Assembly: GCA_032209605.1 (NCBI GenBank)
Contig: JASFXZ010000009.1
Coordinates: 16,541,553-16,605,552 of the forward strand
DNA length: 64,000 nucleotides
From: Mactromeris polynyma
Taxonomy: Eukaryota > Mollusca > Bivalvia > Venerida > Mactridae
Reading direction: 5' to 3'
Shown here in pieces: positions 22,496-33,995 of the stretch. Below the pieces are notes generated by a model. The model did no database searches and was not told the origin of the DNA. It saw nothing but the letters and a program-made list of their open reading frames with translations. Both the position numbers and the translations under genes were made by a program. Every line of letters begins with the position of its first letter. Positions within the stretch are counted from its first letter, which is position 1.

Positions 22496-24556
22496 ATGTT
22501 GTATAAACTTGTATTTTATATACAATTGACTTGATTTCATCGCCAACTTCTTTCTTCATATGTCTAGACTTCCGACATGACTTTGTAATTGGAAAATAAT
22601 TTGATTGCTGGATTCATATTACATGAAGTAGACCTAGCCGTTCTCGGTGAAAGCTAACATTCTAGGTTAGATTATTTTATATGACATATTTTCTATTTTG
22701 ATTATTGATATCAGGGACGTAGCTGGGCCATTTTGTATGTTTATGCACGACCTTCTAGGGGGGCATTCCCACCGCAGAAAATTTTGTTACTCTATATCGT
22801 CACAGCTGCATGCTTAGGCATTTTAAAACATATACAATGGAAACTTCCATTCCGGACACTCCAGTCCAGAAACTTCCTCAAACCGGACAATATTCTCAGT
22901 CTTGTTTTAGTTCCTTCTAGATAGCATGATTATGAAAAATCCCCTACAGTCCTCCCTACTCCGGAATTACTTTTCAATTTGTTTATCAATGACTTGGCAC
23001 TGTATCTTAAAACCTTTGATTTGGGATACCGTTATACCTATTTAGGTGTAGTTTTACATGAACATCTTGATTATAATGTTACTGTTAAGGCTGTTGCTCA
23101 GAGTGCTAGTCGTGCATTGGGTTTATTAATCGCTAAATGTAAAGCTTGGGTGCTGTACCATATGATGTATTTTCTAAATTGTATGATACCGTTGTCTGGC
23201 CTGTTATAAATTATAGTGCACCATTATGGGGTTTCAGTTCATATTATTGTATTGATGCAGTACATAACAGGGCTCAACGGTTTATCTAGGTGTCGGAAAA
23301 ACACACCTAACGATGGAGATATGGGCTGGAAACCCACATATGTAAGGCAGTGGAAATCTGTGCTACTGTATTGGTAATGTTTGTCATCTATGAACATAGT
23401 GGGGGTCAAAAACGTATCGCCCTCTTGGTTACAACAAAATCTTCTCGTTTATGTAGAAATTGGGTTTTTAATGTAAAGAAATTTCTTGATGACAATAGTT
23501 TACATAATGTTTACTGATATCGAACAACCTCTGCCTGTGCTTGAGTCTAGATCTGTTAGAGAGGGGGCTATCATTAGACAAGACTGAACAGGCATTGGAG
23601 AGACAATTGGGTGAGGTATGTGTGCTTGATAAGTTTGAAATGTTTAAGCAGTTGCAGGAGCCTTATTGAAATGAGATTACCGAATCTAATTACATTCAAA
23701 CATTTAGTAACAAGGTTAATATTTTATCAAAGTTCTATTTCTATTATATATTTTTTTCACATTTATGGTTCAGAATTTTAATTAAAATGTTGTAATTACA
23801 AATCTACCAATGTCAAGTAAATACTTTTAAATATATATCTGACATTTACTGTGTCATGAAAAATAACTTTTCTACATTTATATTGAGTAAAAGTACATTA
23901 TTAACAGAAAGCCTTCAGAATTTCAAAAAGATAGATGCCCCTAAATATTTGACCACTTTCATAATTATACATGTACATTTATCTGGAGTTTCTTGAAATT
24001 GGTTGATGATGAATTTATTACATGTATTATTATATCAAATGCAATACTTTTTCCATTTTTTTACATTTGTCTGTAAATTTGAACACATACTTTATTTGAA
24101 TAATAAAGTGGCAATAATAATGGATAAAAATCACAAAAATACTACAATTTCATTCATACATTAATGAAAATTAATGTATTAAAGTTTCATTAGACATGTG
24201 GTATTTAATCCTATATGGTAATCTAGATATTATCAATATAGTAGGGAAGTTACTGCATCATTCAGTTCTTTTAGATGAAGTTACAACACTGTTGCATAAA
24301 CATTTTTGTAAGTATCTCTAACATTTTTAAGTGTAAAACTGTCGTATTTAATATCAATTGAAATTATTTTTGACCATTATTCACTGCAAAGGGAATTAAC
24401 TTCAATTGAAAGTATTGCAACATACACGTTGCTCTCCCTTGAACTTAACAAATGAAGTGAAAAATTATCTAATGTAGATTTGAACTGGAATTGATATTTT
24501 TGTTGAGTTCTAAACTTTATGACATGCTTTATGAAAACTGTTCTTATTTGTAATGT
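22496..24556. repeat. Paralogous unit, first copy, block 4
   Basis: ATGTTGTATAAACTTGTATT through TTTGTAATGT corresponds to 54,828-57,259 in direct orientation with high identity. Relative to that copy, about 525 bp (55,316-55,841) are missing near 22,966, and about 200 bp (22,985-23,190) are present only here. Both copies carry the same decayed reverse-transcriptase fragment. Confidence 0.85.
22970..23690 (+). pseudogene. Reverse-transcriptase C-terminal fragment of a LINE (CR1/Jockey-like), copy 1
   Basis: Conceptual translation over several frames gives LFINDLALYLK, then YTYLGVVLHEHLDYN, VVWPVINYSAPLWGF, IDAVHNRAQRF, GDMGWKP and RLCRNWVFNVKKFL. These are typical of the region after the catalytic motif of LINE reverse transcriptases. 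Stops and shifts are frequent, and the catalytic part upstream is missing. It lies inside the duplicated unit, so it was there before the duplication. The clade is a guess. Confidence 0.65.
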
Positions 24557-24690
24557 AACGGAATAGCAGATATTGAGCCGACGTCGGACCGATGTGCAAG
24601 TTTCGTTTTGGTTTCCGTAAATGGGCCTACATCGGGCCAACATTGGGCCGATGACGACATATATGTATGTTTTCCAAAATCATAAAAAAA
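24547..24690. repeat. Paralogous unit, first copy, block 5 (LINE empty site at 24,547-24,556)
   Basis: TTTGTAATGTAACGGAATAG and the next ~140 bp match 63,210-63,365. In the second copy the LINE sits exactly at TTTGTAATGT, which is duplicated there. Here it is single and continuous, so this is the pre-insertion site. Confidence 0.85.
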
Positions 24691-24860
24691 CTAGTGTTTA
24701 AGTTATTGTTACAAATATGTAAGATTAAACAGTACTGTATTTGCGCGCATAAACAATAGTTAGTCATTATGCCAATGTCGGCCCGATGTCGGCAAACGTT
24801 GGCCGATATGCCGATATTGAGCCGACATCAGCCCGACTTTGTCATGTTTGCTGGGGTGAG
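24565..24860. repeat. CCGATGT/CCGACGTCGG-rich repeat
   Basis: GATATTGAGCCGACGTCGG (24,570) and GATATTGAGCCGACATCAG (24,816) are direct repeats, with further GGGCCGATG and GGCCCGATGTCGG motifs between them. The right edge reads TGTTTGCTGGGG. It is probably a non-autonomous element. Confidence 0.5.
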
Positions 24861-25366
24861 TGCTCAGATATTTGGATACTCGTTACAGCCCTAGTAATGA
24901 AGTCAATAATTTGTATAGAGAATATTCAAAAGTTGTATAAACTGCTCAGTTCTGGATGTTTAGTAACTGAGAACATAAGCAAATCACAACAATAAAATTG
25001 GATGACTAGGTTATATGTTGCTTACAGAAAGCATTCCATGGGTTGCAACGTTACAAGGTAGCATGTCATTCAGTTTTGAACTTTTCTGAATGCATGCCTT
25101 GTTGGAGCTAGTTTATAAAGAAATGTTTATGTATGTGAGTAAAGAGGTATGCAGAAAGCAAACAATGCCAGTGCTTTATGTAATGTTGACAGGTATTTAT
25201 TTTTAAACAAACTCTCAAAAAACCAGTAAATATTCTGAAATAATACTTCCAGAATGTATTTCATTTCCCAGATGTTTGAAAGATTGTCATTGCAGTGTAT
25301 GACTGATTTCGTTGTTAAGCAAATTGCATAAAAATCGCATTTCAAATGACTGTTGTATTTTTTCAG
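24861..25366. other. Upstream of the UNG coding exons
   Basis: AT-rich sequence ending in a good acceptor, TGTTGTATTTTTTCAG (25,351-25,366). A 5' non-coding or short coding exon may lie further upstream. None was identified. Confidence 0.4.
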
Positions 25367-25380
25367 GTAAAAAGACAACA

Positions 25381-28300
25381 ATGGCTTCGCAAGCATCAGC
25401 ATGTGGGACCAATTTAATTCTGAAAGATTTATTTGTTGATGGTCAATGGAAGACATATTTGACCAGTGAGTTTATTGAACCATATTTCCAAGATTTGGAA
25501 TGGAAATTAGCAAAAGAATACAGGACAGGGAAGGTGATTTATCCACCAAAGGAACTCATTTTCAATGCTATGAATCTAACTCCACTAGAAGAAGTAAGTA
25601 CTTGATATATCATAATTGAACTTACTTGTAATTGGTTTGCTTTTGTCATTGTCTTTTATTAGTAAGCAGTTGTTTATAGAGACACAATATATTTATTCTG
25701 ACATCAGGCACCTTATGTCAAAATCTTATCCAAACTGAACATATGCTTTAATCGGTGTAGAATTTATCAAAACTTGAGTCTTGCTTGTCTACAGTTAGAA
25801 TCCTGTTATCTATCATCTTACTACTAGAAATATTCATAAATAAGGATTCCGTTCTAAGCTTGAACCATTACCCATTATTTGGCATTCACTGTACCTGATG
25901 TTTGCATGTGTTGGTCCTGCTCCCATGATATAGTACCTGCAAACAGTATGTGTTACTTGGATATTCAGAATGCTTTAAATGCTACCTTATCTACAAGGAA
26001 CTCTGTAATTGATGTAGTGTATATCTTCACATACAGCTTTTTCTTGATGTTTCAGGTAAAAGTCGTTATTGTTGGACAAGATCCATACCCTGGGTATGGT
26101 AAGGTACGATATCTCTTCTGTACATTCTATCCTACTTGTCAAGTAACTCTGTAAAAAAATATATCCCTGCTCTTTAATTAAATATTTGCATTTATTTATC
26201 GCCGCCACTGGTTTCCCATCGTACACAGGACCTCGCGTTTTGTCTCTATCTGGAAGGCTGTTAGTACTGTTAGTGGAAGATTGGGTATTCGGTATCGAAC
26301 CTGTGACCTCTGGATTACTAGTCCAGCACGTTACCACTGGACCCCGGATCCTCTATTATATCCCTACCCTGATTTGTACGGGACATTATACTCCTTTTTA
26401 TACGCCCGTTTGAAAAACGGGATGTATTATAGGAACACCCGCGGCCGGCGGATGGCCGGCGTCCACATGGTTTCCGCTCTCTAAGTCAAAGAGTTTTCGT
26501 CTGATCTTTACTAACCTGGGTGAAAATGTTTGTGGGCATAATATCTCGGTCAAGTTCGATAACCAGCCACATCCCCCCTGGCACTTCTGAATTATGGCCC
26601 TTGAATTATCCAAAATTGGCAAAATTAGCCTTGTCCGCTCTCTTAGTCAAACAGTTTTCGTCCGATCATTACCAAACTTGGTGAAAATGTTTGTGGGCAT
26701 AATATATCGGCCAAGTTCGATAACCAGCCACATCGCCCCAGGTCCTTTGGAATTATGGCCCTTGAATTATCCAAAATTGGCAAAATTAGCCTTGTCCGCT
26801 CTCTAAGTCAAACAGTTTTCATCTGATCTTCACCTAACTTGGTATAATATTTCGGCCAAGTTCGATAACCAGTCATATCGCTCATGTCACCCGGGAGTTA
26901 TCACCCTTTGATTTTAGAAATTACCCAAAATTTGTCTTGTTTTTACTCTGAGCTCTGACTTATGACGGGCGTATGTTGTGACAGTTTGGCACTCTTGTTT
27001 AACTATGGAAGCCTGTCTGGTCCCCTGCGTTATAGTAGGTGGTAAGGGCAGGTAATTCAGACAACTATGGTACCCCTGTGCTTTGTACTCGGCATTGTTG
27101 CATATCATGAATTTGAGTTTTGTGTTCTTATATCCTGAAAATAAGGTAATATTGAAATTTGTTAAAGAACAACAGTTACTACATTATTGTATATTGCGCT
27201 TCATGTTAATGCGTTTACTGTATTTCATATACATGGAAAACATGATCATGTGATATTAAGTAATTCTGCTTGTATTTATGTTATATATAGTTTTATGATC
27301 CAGATTGAAAATGAATTTAATTTGACGATGCTGTAGTAAGGTTATAATTTCTATCATCCAACATTATTCTGTAAAACACTTGGCAACATTAACTTTTTGC
27401 TGATGTCTGATTCTGAAGTTATTTGCAACATGAATAACTTGCGATTTTTCTGCTCTCGTTATGTAGTCATGTATGCAGTAAAGTTTTCACGTTAATTAAA
27501 AGCGAAACTTGCAATGTCACAAACAATATCAGTTTTGCTGCACCAGAATCTCAGACTATGACTAAAAATATTTTTTTCTGTATTTAGGCTATGGGATTGG
27601 CATTTTCTGTACGACATGGAAAGCCGGTGCCCCGTTCATTGCAGAATATTTATGCGGAGCTTGTCAGGGATCCCAGTATAATGTTCAATATGCCCAACCA
27701 TGGAAACCTTGAAGCTTGGGCTAAACAAGGTGTTCTCCTGCTCAATTCTAGACTGACAGTGGGGTAAGTATAGATCGCATCATACTCATTCTTTGAGAAT
27801 TATTGTTGAAGCCTGCCTGGTTAGCTGTCGGTCTAGCATTCATAGGTTTACCAGCCATAAAGTATGAGGGTTGTCCCATTAAATTGTAGACTATGTCTAT
27901 AATATAATAATTTGACGTTCCAATGTTATAACTTTACACACATATACTATTGATTCATTTCTGATCATTTGGTTTTGAAAATAAAACATACTTGTGTATT
28001 GTGTGTAACAATATGGAAATTCACATACAAGGGAGCGGTGCACGTCATTTGATACGATAACCAAAATAGCGCTAGCTTTCAATAAGTAGTACTATCTGTA
28101 CCAAACTTCATTATTCCACCAAATTACGTTACACATGTATTCTTTGTTCATTTTGACGTCATACTTTTATAAACGTAAAGTAAACGCCTGTTATTTCCGC
28201 GGGGCGCTATTTTTATGCAAATCATTGTATAGTGAATCCTGAGCAGAGCATTCAACTTCCAAACTGGAGTTCATATGTTTGAATGCTGGAACAGTTTATG

Positions 28301-29833
28301 TTCTTCATGACAAATTGACTGATGACAAATTTATTTGTCCTCCTCCTTTGATTCATGCCATTTAAATTATTGTCTGTCGACGAGTGAATGACAATTTGAA
28401 AGTTAAATATTGTTGAAATCCATATAAATGCATGTTGTACTTGTACAATTTCTTTTTATGCGTGCACGTGTGTGCATGTGCTTTTATGCGTGCGTGTGCA
28501 TGTGTTATAAATAAGTTATACACATTTATTGTTTAACCTTAATATGTTACCTTCTGAAAACAAAGAAATTATTATTATATGGGGAAGTTGTCAGTTGATT
28601 GCAGATGAGCAGATTAGTGCTGGTTGATAACCCTGGAATGCTGGTTTGGTCTAATGACTGCCATGCACGTCTGAAATACTGTCGAAAAACTGGTGTGAAA
28701 CTCCAGTCACAGCAATGCATTTATGTGGATTGTCAAGCACATAACATTATATAATGCAGTAAAACCGCAATAATAAGACTACCCTTGGGACTCTTGAAAA
28801 CTGGTCTTCTTATTGAGGTGGTATTAATATTGAGGTTGAATAAACAGCAAACCTATAAAAATGGACTGGAAAATTATGTTCTTAATTTTGAGGTGGTATT
28901 TAAATGGGGTTTACTGTATTTTTACAGTGCCTATTGGACCAGCCTGATATACTACTATTACATGCATTTCATTTTGTTATAAGTATTTACATATAAATTA
29001 AGGGTGCTCGTTTGGCTATGTGTGGGGTTGTTTATGGGCACCAGTCCCCTGCTAAAATAGTATGTTTTCCCCTATTTCCAGAAATGTAAAATTTCCCTCA
29101 CAAAAAAGAAAGAAACTTCTTTTAGGATTTGTTGGCATTGATCATTATTTCTTTAAGCATATTAAGACGTTTGTCAGAAAATACTGTATAAATGTATTTT
29201 CATAACTGATTACAGCACAAAAGGATAAAAAAATAACATAAACGTTTAGCTTAAAATTGTGGGTATTGGTGCCAGTCTAGTGCCCTTAAATTGCAAAGGC
29301 ATGATGTGTAATGGTTAACTTTATTAACCATCAGTTAAATTTTAGCTATCCTTAAATGAATAATTAGTAAATGCTCTAATTGACCTTTTTATAACTTCTA
29401 GATTTTAAAATCAGTTGATCTTATTTTAATGTTCAGTTACACTGGTACAATATATTACTTCACAAAATACTGTTGAGCAAACCTTTGTGACATCCTGGGT
29501 TAACCAGCCATAAAGTACTTGCATTTACTATATTTCAGAGCTGGGGTAGCACTCTCACGTGCCCATATTGGCTGGAACACGTTCACTGATCGTATTATCG
29601 AAGTTGTGAATCAACAGTATGACCATGTGGTATTTATGTTATGGGGTGCGTTAGCTCACAAGAAGGAGAAGCTTATTAATGGCAGTAAGCACACGGTGAT
29701 AAAGACGGATCATCCGTCTCCACAATCGTGTCTGCGAGGCGTTAACAATTTAATTGGCAGCAATTGTTTCTCCAATTGTAATATTGCCTTGATGAATTAC
29801 GGCATTTCTCCAATATGTTGGTCAATATATTGA
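25381..29833 (+). CDS. UNG: Uracil-DNA glycosylase, UNG family (family 1), four coding exons
   Basis: Joining 25,381-25,593, 26,056-26,103, 27,588-27,763 and 29,539-29,833 gives 243 codons; all introns have GT-AG ends. The enzyme removes uracil from DNA to start base-excision repair, in nucleus or mitochondria. Visible landmarks: WKTYLTSEF near the N-terminus; the water-activating loop [10 protein letters not shown] (residues 78-87, catalytic Asp80, Tyr82 guarding against thymine); GLAFS with stacking Phe93; a shortened proline loop PVPRS (100-104); [10 protein letters not shown] with uracil-binding Asn140; GWNTFTD; LLWG-like MLWG (179-182); and the DNA-intercalation loop HPSPQS (204-209, catalytic His204), followed by CFSN...PICW, which aligns with the normal C-terminus. 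Two usual residues differ: Pro83 replaces the His of PYH, and Gln208 replaces the base-flipping Leu272 of human UNG. The start at 25,381 has A at -3 and G at +4, but the frame is open upstream through the acceptor, so upstream exons could add a targeting or PCNA-binding N-terminus, which is not seen here. Confidence 0.93.
26195..26362 (-). mobile_element. tRNA-derived SINE in UNG intron 2
   Basis: On the minus strand: A-box GTCCAGTGGTAACG (about 26,343-26,330), a perfect 5-bp anticodon stem CTGGA/TCCAG with loop CTAGTAA (anticodon AGT, threonine-like), and B-box GGTTCGATACC (about 26,301-26,291). It continues into a non-tRNA tail down to about 26,200. The acceptor stem does not pair, so this is a SINE head and not a tRNA gene. 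Confidence 0.75.
26400..26974. mobile_element. Dispersed bivalve repeat with a 161-bp tandem core
   Basis: The outer ends ATACGCCCGT (26,400-26,409) and ACGGGCGTAT (26,965-26,974) are perfect inverted 10-mers. The core (about 26,475-26,890) holds about 2.6 tandem units of 161 bp, each with GTTTTCGTCYGATC, AAAATGTTTGTGGGCATAAT and GGCCCTTGAATTATCCAAAA. The unit starts are at about 26,494, 26,655 and 26,816. The left part has GGAACACCCGCGGCCGG. This architecture resembles bivalve elements with a tandem core (pearl-like). It lies in UNG intron 2 and is non-coding. Confidence 0.7.
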
Positions 29834-29871
29834 CGTTTTGTCAAAATCTCTGAGTGATATCACACTCTTAG

Positions 29872-29877
29872 AATAAA
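29872..29877 (+). terminator. Candidate polyadenylation signal AATAAA for UNG
   Basis: AATAAA lies 38 bp after the UNG stop codon. It is located within sequence that, on the other strand, encodes the C-terminal PETIIHLF motif of the decayed LINE, so the signal may be LINE-derived. Confidence 0.45.
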
Positions 29878-30502
29878 TGTATAATAGTTTCCGGGGGAAG
29901 AATTACAAAAAGAACATAGATCATTGTTACGCATACCTATTTTGATTAGTTCCAAGTATTCTATGATTGATTCTAAACTTGAAGGGCAGATTATAAATAG
30001 ATTGGCCAATCAATATATTTAAGATTCATTGTCTCTTACCCACTTTCTAGTAGATTTAGGCAGAAATGAATTTTTAACTAGAATATTGTAAAATACTCTG
30101 CAGCCTTTTTCAGACTTATTAATTAATGTATACATAAGTGGTTGAATAGGATTATGTTCGTTTATTGCCATATGTGGCATATTTAATGAATCTATTTGCA
30201 GATATATTCGCAGTGAATGAATGATGTTATTATATTAGTTTGTAGCTACAAAATATTTTTGTTGGAATTGCTCATAGGTGTAGAACATACCATTGCTATT
30301 CATGAAAATCATTTATCAAGAAAACCACTTTTGTCATATAATTTTTGTCAAAAAATGTTTTACCCGCTTTTTTGAAATTTCTATTGTGCCATTCTGGTAG
30401 GGACAAAAACTCTAACCATGAGGTTATAGTATATGATTCAGAAAGGGAAACAAATCTATTCCAAACGTTCTTCCAGAAATCATTTTTAACATTACGTATT
30501 TA

Positions 30503-30553
30503 ACGTTTTACAAATTCTGCTCCAAATTTAAAGCAATATTCAATGAATGGGCA
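30503..30553. repeat. Left copy of a 51-bp target-site-like duplication
   Basis: ACGTTTTACAAATTCTGCTC ... GGCA matches 31,495-31,545 over 51 positions with three mismatches. Both copies are part of the minus-strand LINE and flank the plus-strand LINE fragment. Confidence 0.75.
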
Positions 30554-31494
30554 TATTTATTATATTTTGTTCTTGTATTGTAACACTTTGAGAGAATTGC
30601 GCATAAAATACATAAAATCATATTATTGGAACCGTCCCAGTACTTTTAAGTTCATCGCATTAATGACGACAAAAAATGCATCAGAAATACGAAATTTAAG
30701 TGTATTTGCACATCATGGATTTATTAAGCGCCAACAACTTCATAACGAGTTGTAATAGTATTAGTAATTTGGGTTACAGCAAAATTGCCGATATTGAATA
30801 TACTACTCTCTGTTATATTTAAAATTGTATAATTATTATAATATAAGAAATGTATTTATATATGTGAATGTATTTAAATGTGTATGTATAATTCTTTGTT
30901 TCATATAAGTGATAACGTCGATGGAAACTACTAATATGTACATTATATGTATATTTAATGATTGTTTCATGTACATGATCACCGTGCGATGCTTTACAAT
31001 TTCGTTTCGGTAGAGCACACATGCAATTGGTGACTGTACATTTTAAAATTGCTGGATCATTATATGTTATGCGCTCTTTGTAAGGGCCATTTCCTTGATG
31101 ATCCATCTAGATGTTCTAGGAGTTGCCATTGACGTTAAATTATTTTATATAATTATGTAATTGTGGATATGAAGCTTGGTACATGAATTTGATGCTTTGT
31201 TTTTAACATGTATTTATCATTTAAATTATTCTGCCTCCCCCAACAGAGATGAACCTCATATTTAACAACTATTGTATACAATGTCCGATCACGGATCCAA
31301 TCATATACGTCTCATATATACAAACATGACATCCTATTATTATATATAACAGTATGTAAATAACTACGCATTTATTTAATATTTCATTGTATCTTCTTGT
31401 CACGTATTTCTATGTATTATTTTCTGTTATATTGATGTTTTGTCAATAACGTTTTATGGGTTTTAGTACAAATAAAAGTTCTTCTTCTTATTCC
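30554..31494 (+). mobile_element. 5'-truncated LINE, plus strand, inserted in the minus-strand LINE
   Basis: It begins within the last codons of an ORF2: LFLYCNTLRELRIKYIKSYY (30,570-30,630), then TFKFIALM, and stops at 30,755. These match, in order, the C-termini of the LINEs at 57,260 (VELRNKYIPGYFWRRP) and 51,611 (REIRNKFLTPYF). About 730 bp of 3' UTR follow and end in AATAAAAGTTCTTCTTCTTA. The element is flanked by the 51-bp duplication (30,503-30,553 and 31,495-31,545), unusually long for a LINE. Confidence 0.75.
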
Positions 31495-32567
31495 ACGTTT
31501 TACAAATTCTGCTCCAAATTTAAAGCAAGATTCTATGAATAGGCAAACTGTTTCTACCATTTTTAAATATGTGACATTGTGTTTAAAACATCTCCTCAAT
31601 CAAGTAATTTTCAAAGCTTGGATGAAGTATTCTAAGTTTACAACCCTTATGCCTCCTTTTTCAAAATCTTGGGTCATTGTATTTCTCTTAACCTTATCAG
31701 GTGCATTGCCCCATAGAAATTTAAAAAAGAAATTTTGAATATATCTTACAATATATATGGAGAAGGGTTTGGAAGTCCTAAATCAAATGGTTCAGTTTTG
31801 GTAATGCTAAAGTTTTAACTACATTTTTTCCAATAGGCGTTATAATTCTTTTAGACCAAATTGACAAAAGAGATTTTATTTCCTCTATTTTTGATTCATA
31901 GTTAGTATTGTCTTTCAAATTCAGTGTAAAGGTTATTCCAAGTAACTTTTTTTTCTTTCTCCAAAGAAAGGCCAATTTCAGCACAAATTAATCTGTTATT
32001 ATTTTTTATTGATCCTATACAAATTGCCTTGGTCTTTTCTATATTAACGTGTAAACCAGAAATGTCAGCATAGAATTTTAAATCTTTCATAGAATTTGCC
32101 AAATTTTTTTCAGAACCATCTAGTAGTATCGTCGGCATATTGTGATATTAAATATTCTTGTCCATTTGCTGTGATACCATGAATATCTGTGTTGCTCTTT
32201 ATTAGTAAAGCAAGAATTTCTGCTCATGTTATGAATAAGTATGGGGACAAAGGGTCACCCTGTCTACATCAACGGTGTATAAAAAACCAGTCCGATAAGT
32301 GTCCATTCAATACAACGCATGACTGAATATTAGTGTAAAACACTTTTATCCATGTTTTAGGTATTCACCAAAATTTAAATAATCTAAAACTTTTGTCATG
32401 AGCTTCCAAGAGATTGAGTCAAATGCTGTCGCAAAATCTATCAGTAGAAGCATAGAAGGGGATTGAACTTGCTCTGTATATGACATCATATCATATATCA
32501 ACCTTATATTTTCACCAATGAAAGGGCCTGGTAGGAAACCTGTTTGTTCATCACTTATACATTTCAA

Positions 32568-33995
32568 GTAAAAACACACATTTGTAGCTGGTCTTAAATA
32601 ATGTATTGTTTTTCCTTTTTAATCAGTTTTATCATTTGTAACCTAATACCTTGTTGAATTTTATTTGTTTAGCTTTTTCATCCATTATTCCTGTCAGAGA
32701 TAACTTATTGTTTTATTGTTTCATCGTTTTATCTATTTGTTTATAAACATGTAACACAATGTCTTGACTGTGATAACTTTATTTATAACTTGTAATTCTT
32801 CGTATGTCACACAATACCACGGACCTATGACCGTGACAATACTATACATTGGATATTAAGGTAGCGCATCCCTAACCATTTCCCGTGAAAACTTCGAATG
32901 TCGGCTGATGTCGTTACTCTCCGGTAATTTCCGGATATTAACATTTTTTTCGAATAGTTTGATAAGGATAATTAAATTTGTGTTTGATACGTAAAACTAA
33001 CCATTTGAATGGTAATAACTCAAGATAAACAATGTATAATTTTAAATAGAAAATGACTATCCGATTGAAATTGTTTGAAATTGTGTTGTTATTTTGACTA
33101 ATATAAATGACCTAAATTTATTTTCATTTATTTTAAAGTACATTGTTAAAGCTTTATTGTCATTTCAGTATGACTATAGAATACACAGATACCCAAGGTG
33201 TTGAAGTTTTTATTGTTTTTAAAGTAATGAAGATGACACATTTTGCTTCCAAGAGGTCAATATATTTGCGGATTGTTGTAAATAAATCCCCCATTTCTGT
33301 ATTTGAGGTTGATTTGTTTTAAATCTAGACGATGAAACTGTTTAATTAATCTTTATTTTCACTTGCAATGGATCAAATATAAAAATGAAAGTGAACATTT
33401 TGATTGAATTGTCTTATAATTTTTTCTACATTGCTGTCAGTTCCATGAAAGTTTTATTTTATCGGCTCCAGCTGCTTTCGTTTCACGGACATTGTCCAAG
33501 TAAAGATCACCATGGTAATTTGTGTACCAGTTTTATTGCATTTTATGGTCTTATTCCTAATTCTACAATATATGCATGATATTTAAACACAAAAATTGTG
33601 CCAATATTCCAAAAAATAAATGAGTTATGGGACTTTTATCAACCCTAGGGGTCAGATAATTTGAACCAAAATGTCCATTTCCGGCGTCAGATGAAAAATT
33701 TTGAATAACTTTTTTATAACACGGTAAATCTTCTTAAAATTTTGCCATGTAATTTGTTAAATGATGCAGATGTTGGAAATAATAATCTAGTTTAGGTTTG
33801 AAATAGCTTCCATTAGGGGTGTGCTACCTTAAGGACCACAATGGAAATAAGAGTTTTTACTTGTACTCTTTTTTATATAATGTTATTGATATGGCTTTAT
33901 TGATTCATGCATATTGTTGTTATTAATACATGTCTTACTTTTATAGTGCCATGTAAATTGTACATTATATGTTCAAATAAATCTATTTTTCTATC
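32568..33995 (+). mobile_element. Second insertion in the minus-strand LINE, probably a LINE 3' UTR
   Basis: It interrupts the host reverse-transcriptase frame between RIKSVLKYI and ISDEQTG. The flanks share TATACATTTCAA (to 32,567) and AATGTATTTCAA (to 34,010), an eroded target duplication of about 12-15 bp. The right end reads AAATAAATCTATTTTTCTAT, typical of a LINE 3' end on the plus strand. A further TTAA-flanked element is nested inside. No coding frame is left. Confidence 0.6.
32856..33832. mobile_element. TTAA-flanked non-autonomous DNA element
   Basis: TTAA at 32,856-32,859 and 33,829-33,832 flank imperfect terminal inverted repeats: GGTAGCGCATCCCTAAC on the left, and the complement of GGTAGCACACCCCTAAT on the right. 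The 969-bp body has no transposase. A TTAA target duplication is used by piggyBac- and Kolobok-type transposons, and the class was not decided. It splits the LINE 3' UTR described above, so it is the youngest layer of this nest. Confidence 0.7.

Noticed and set aside
26195..26362. Possible tRNA-Thr gene (anticodon AGT) on the minus strand
   Set aside because: A-box, B-box and anticodon stem are present, but the acceptor stem does not pair and a SINE body follows.
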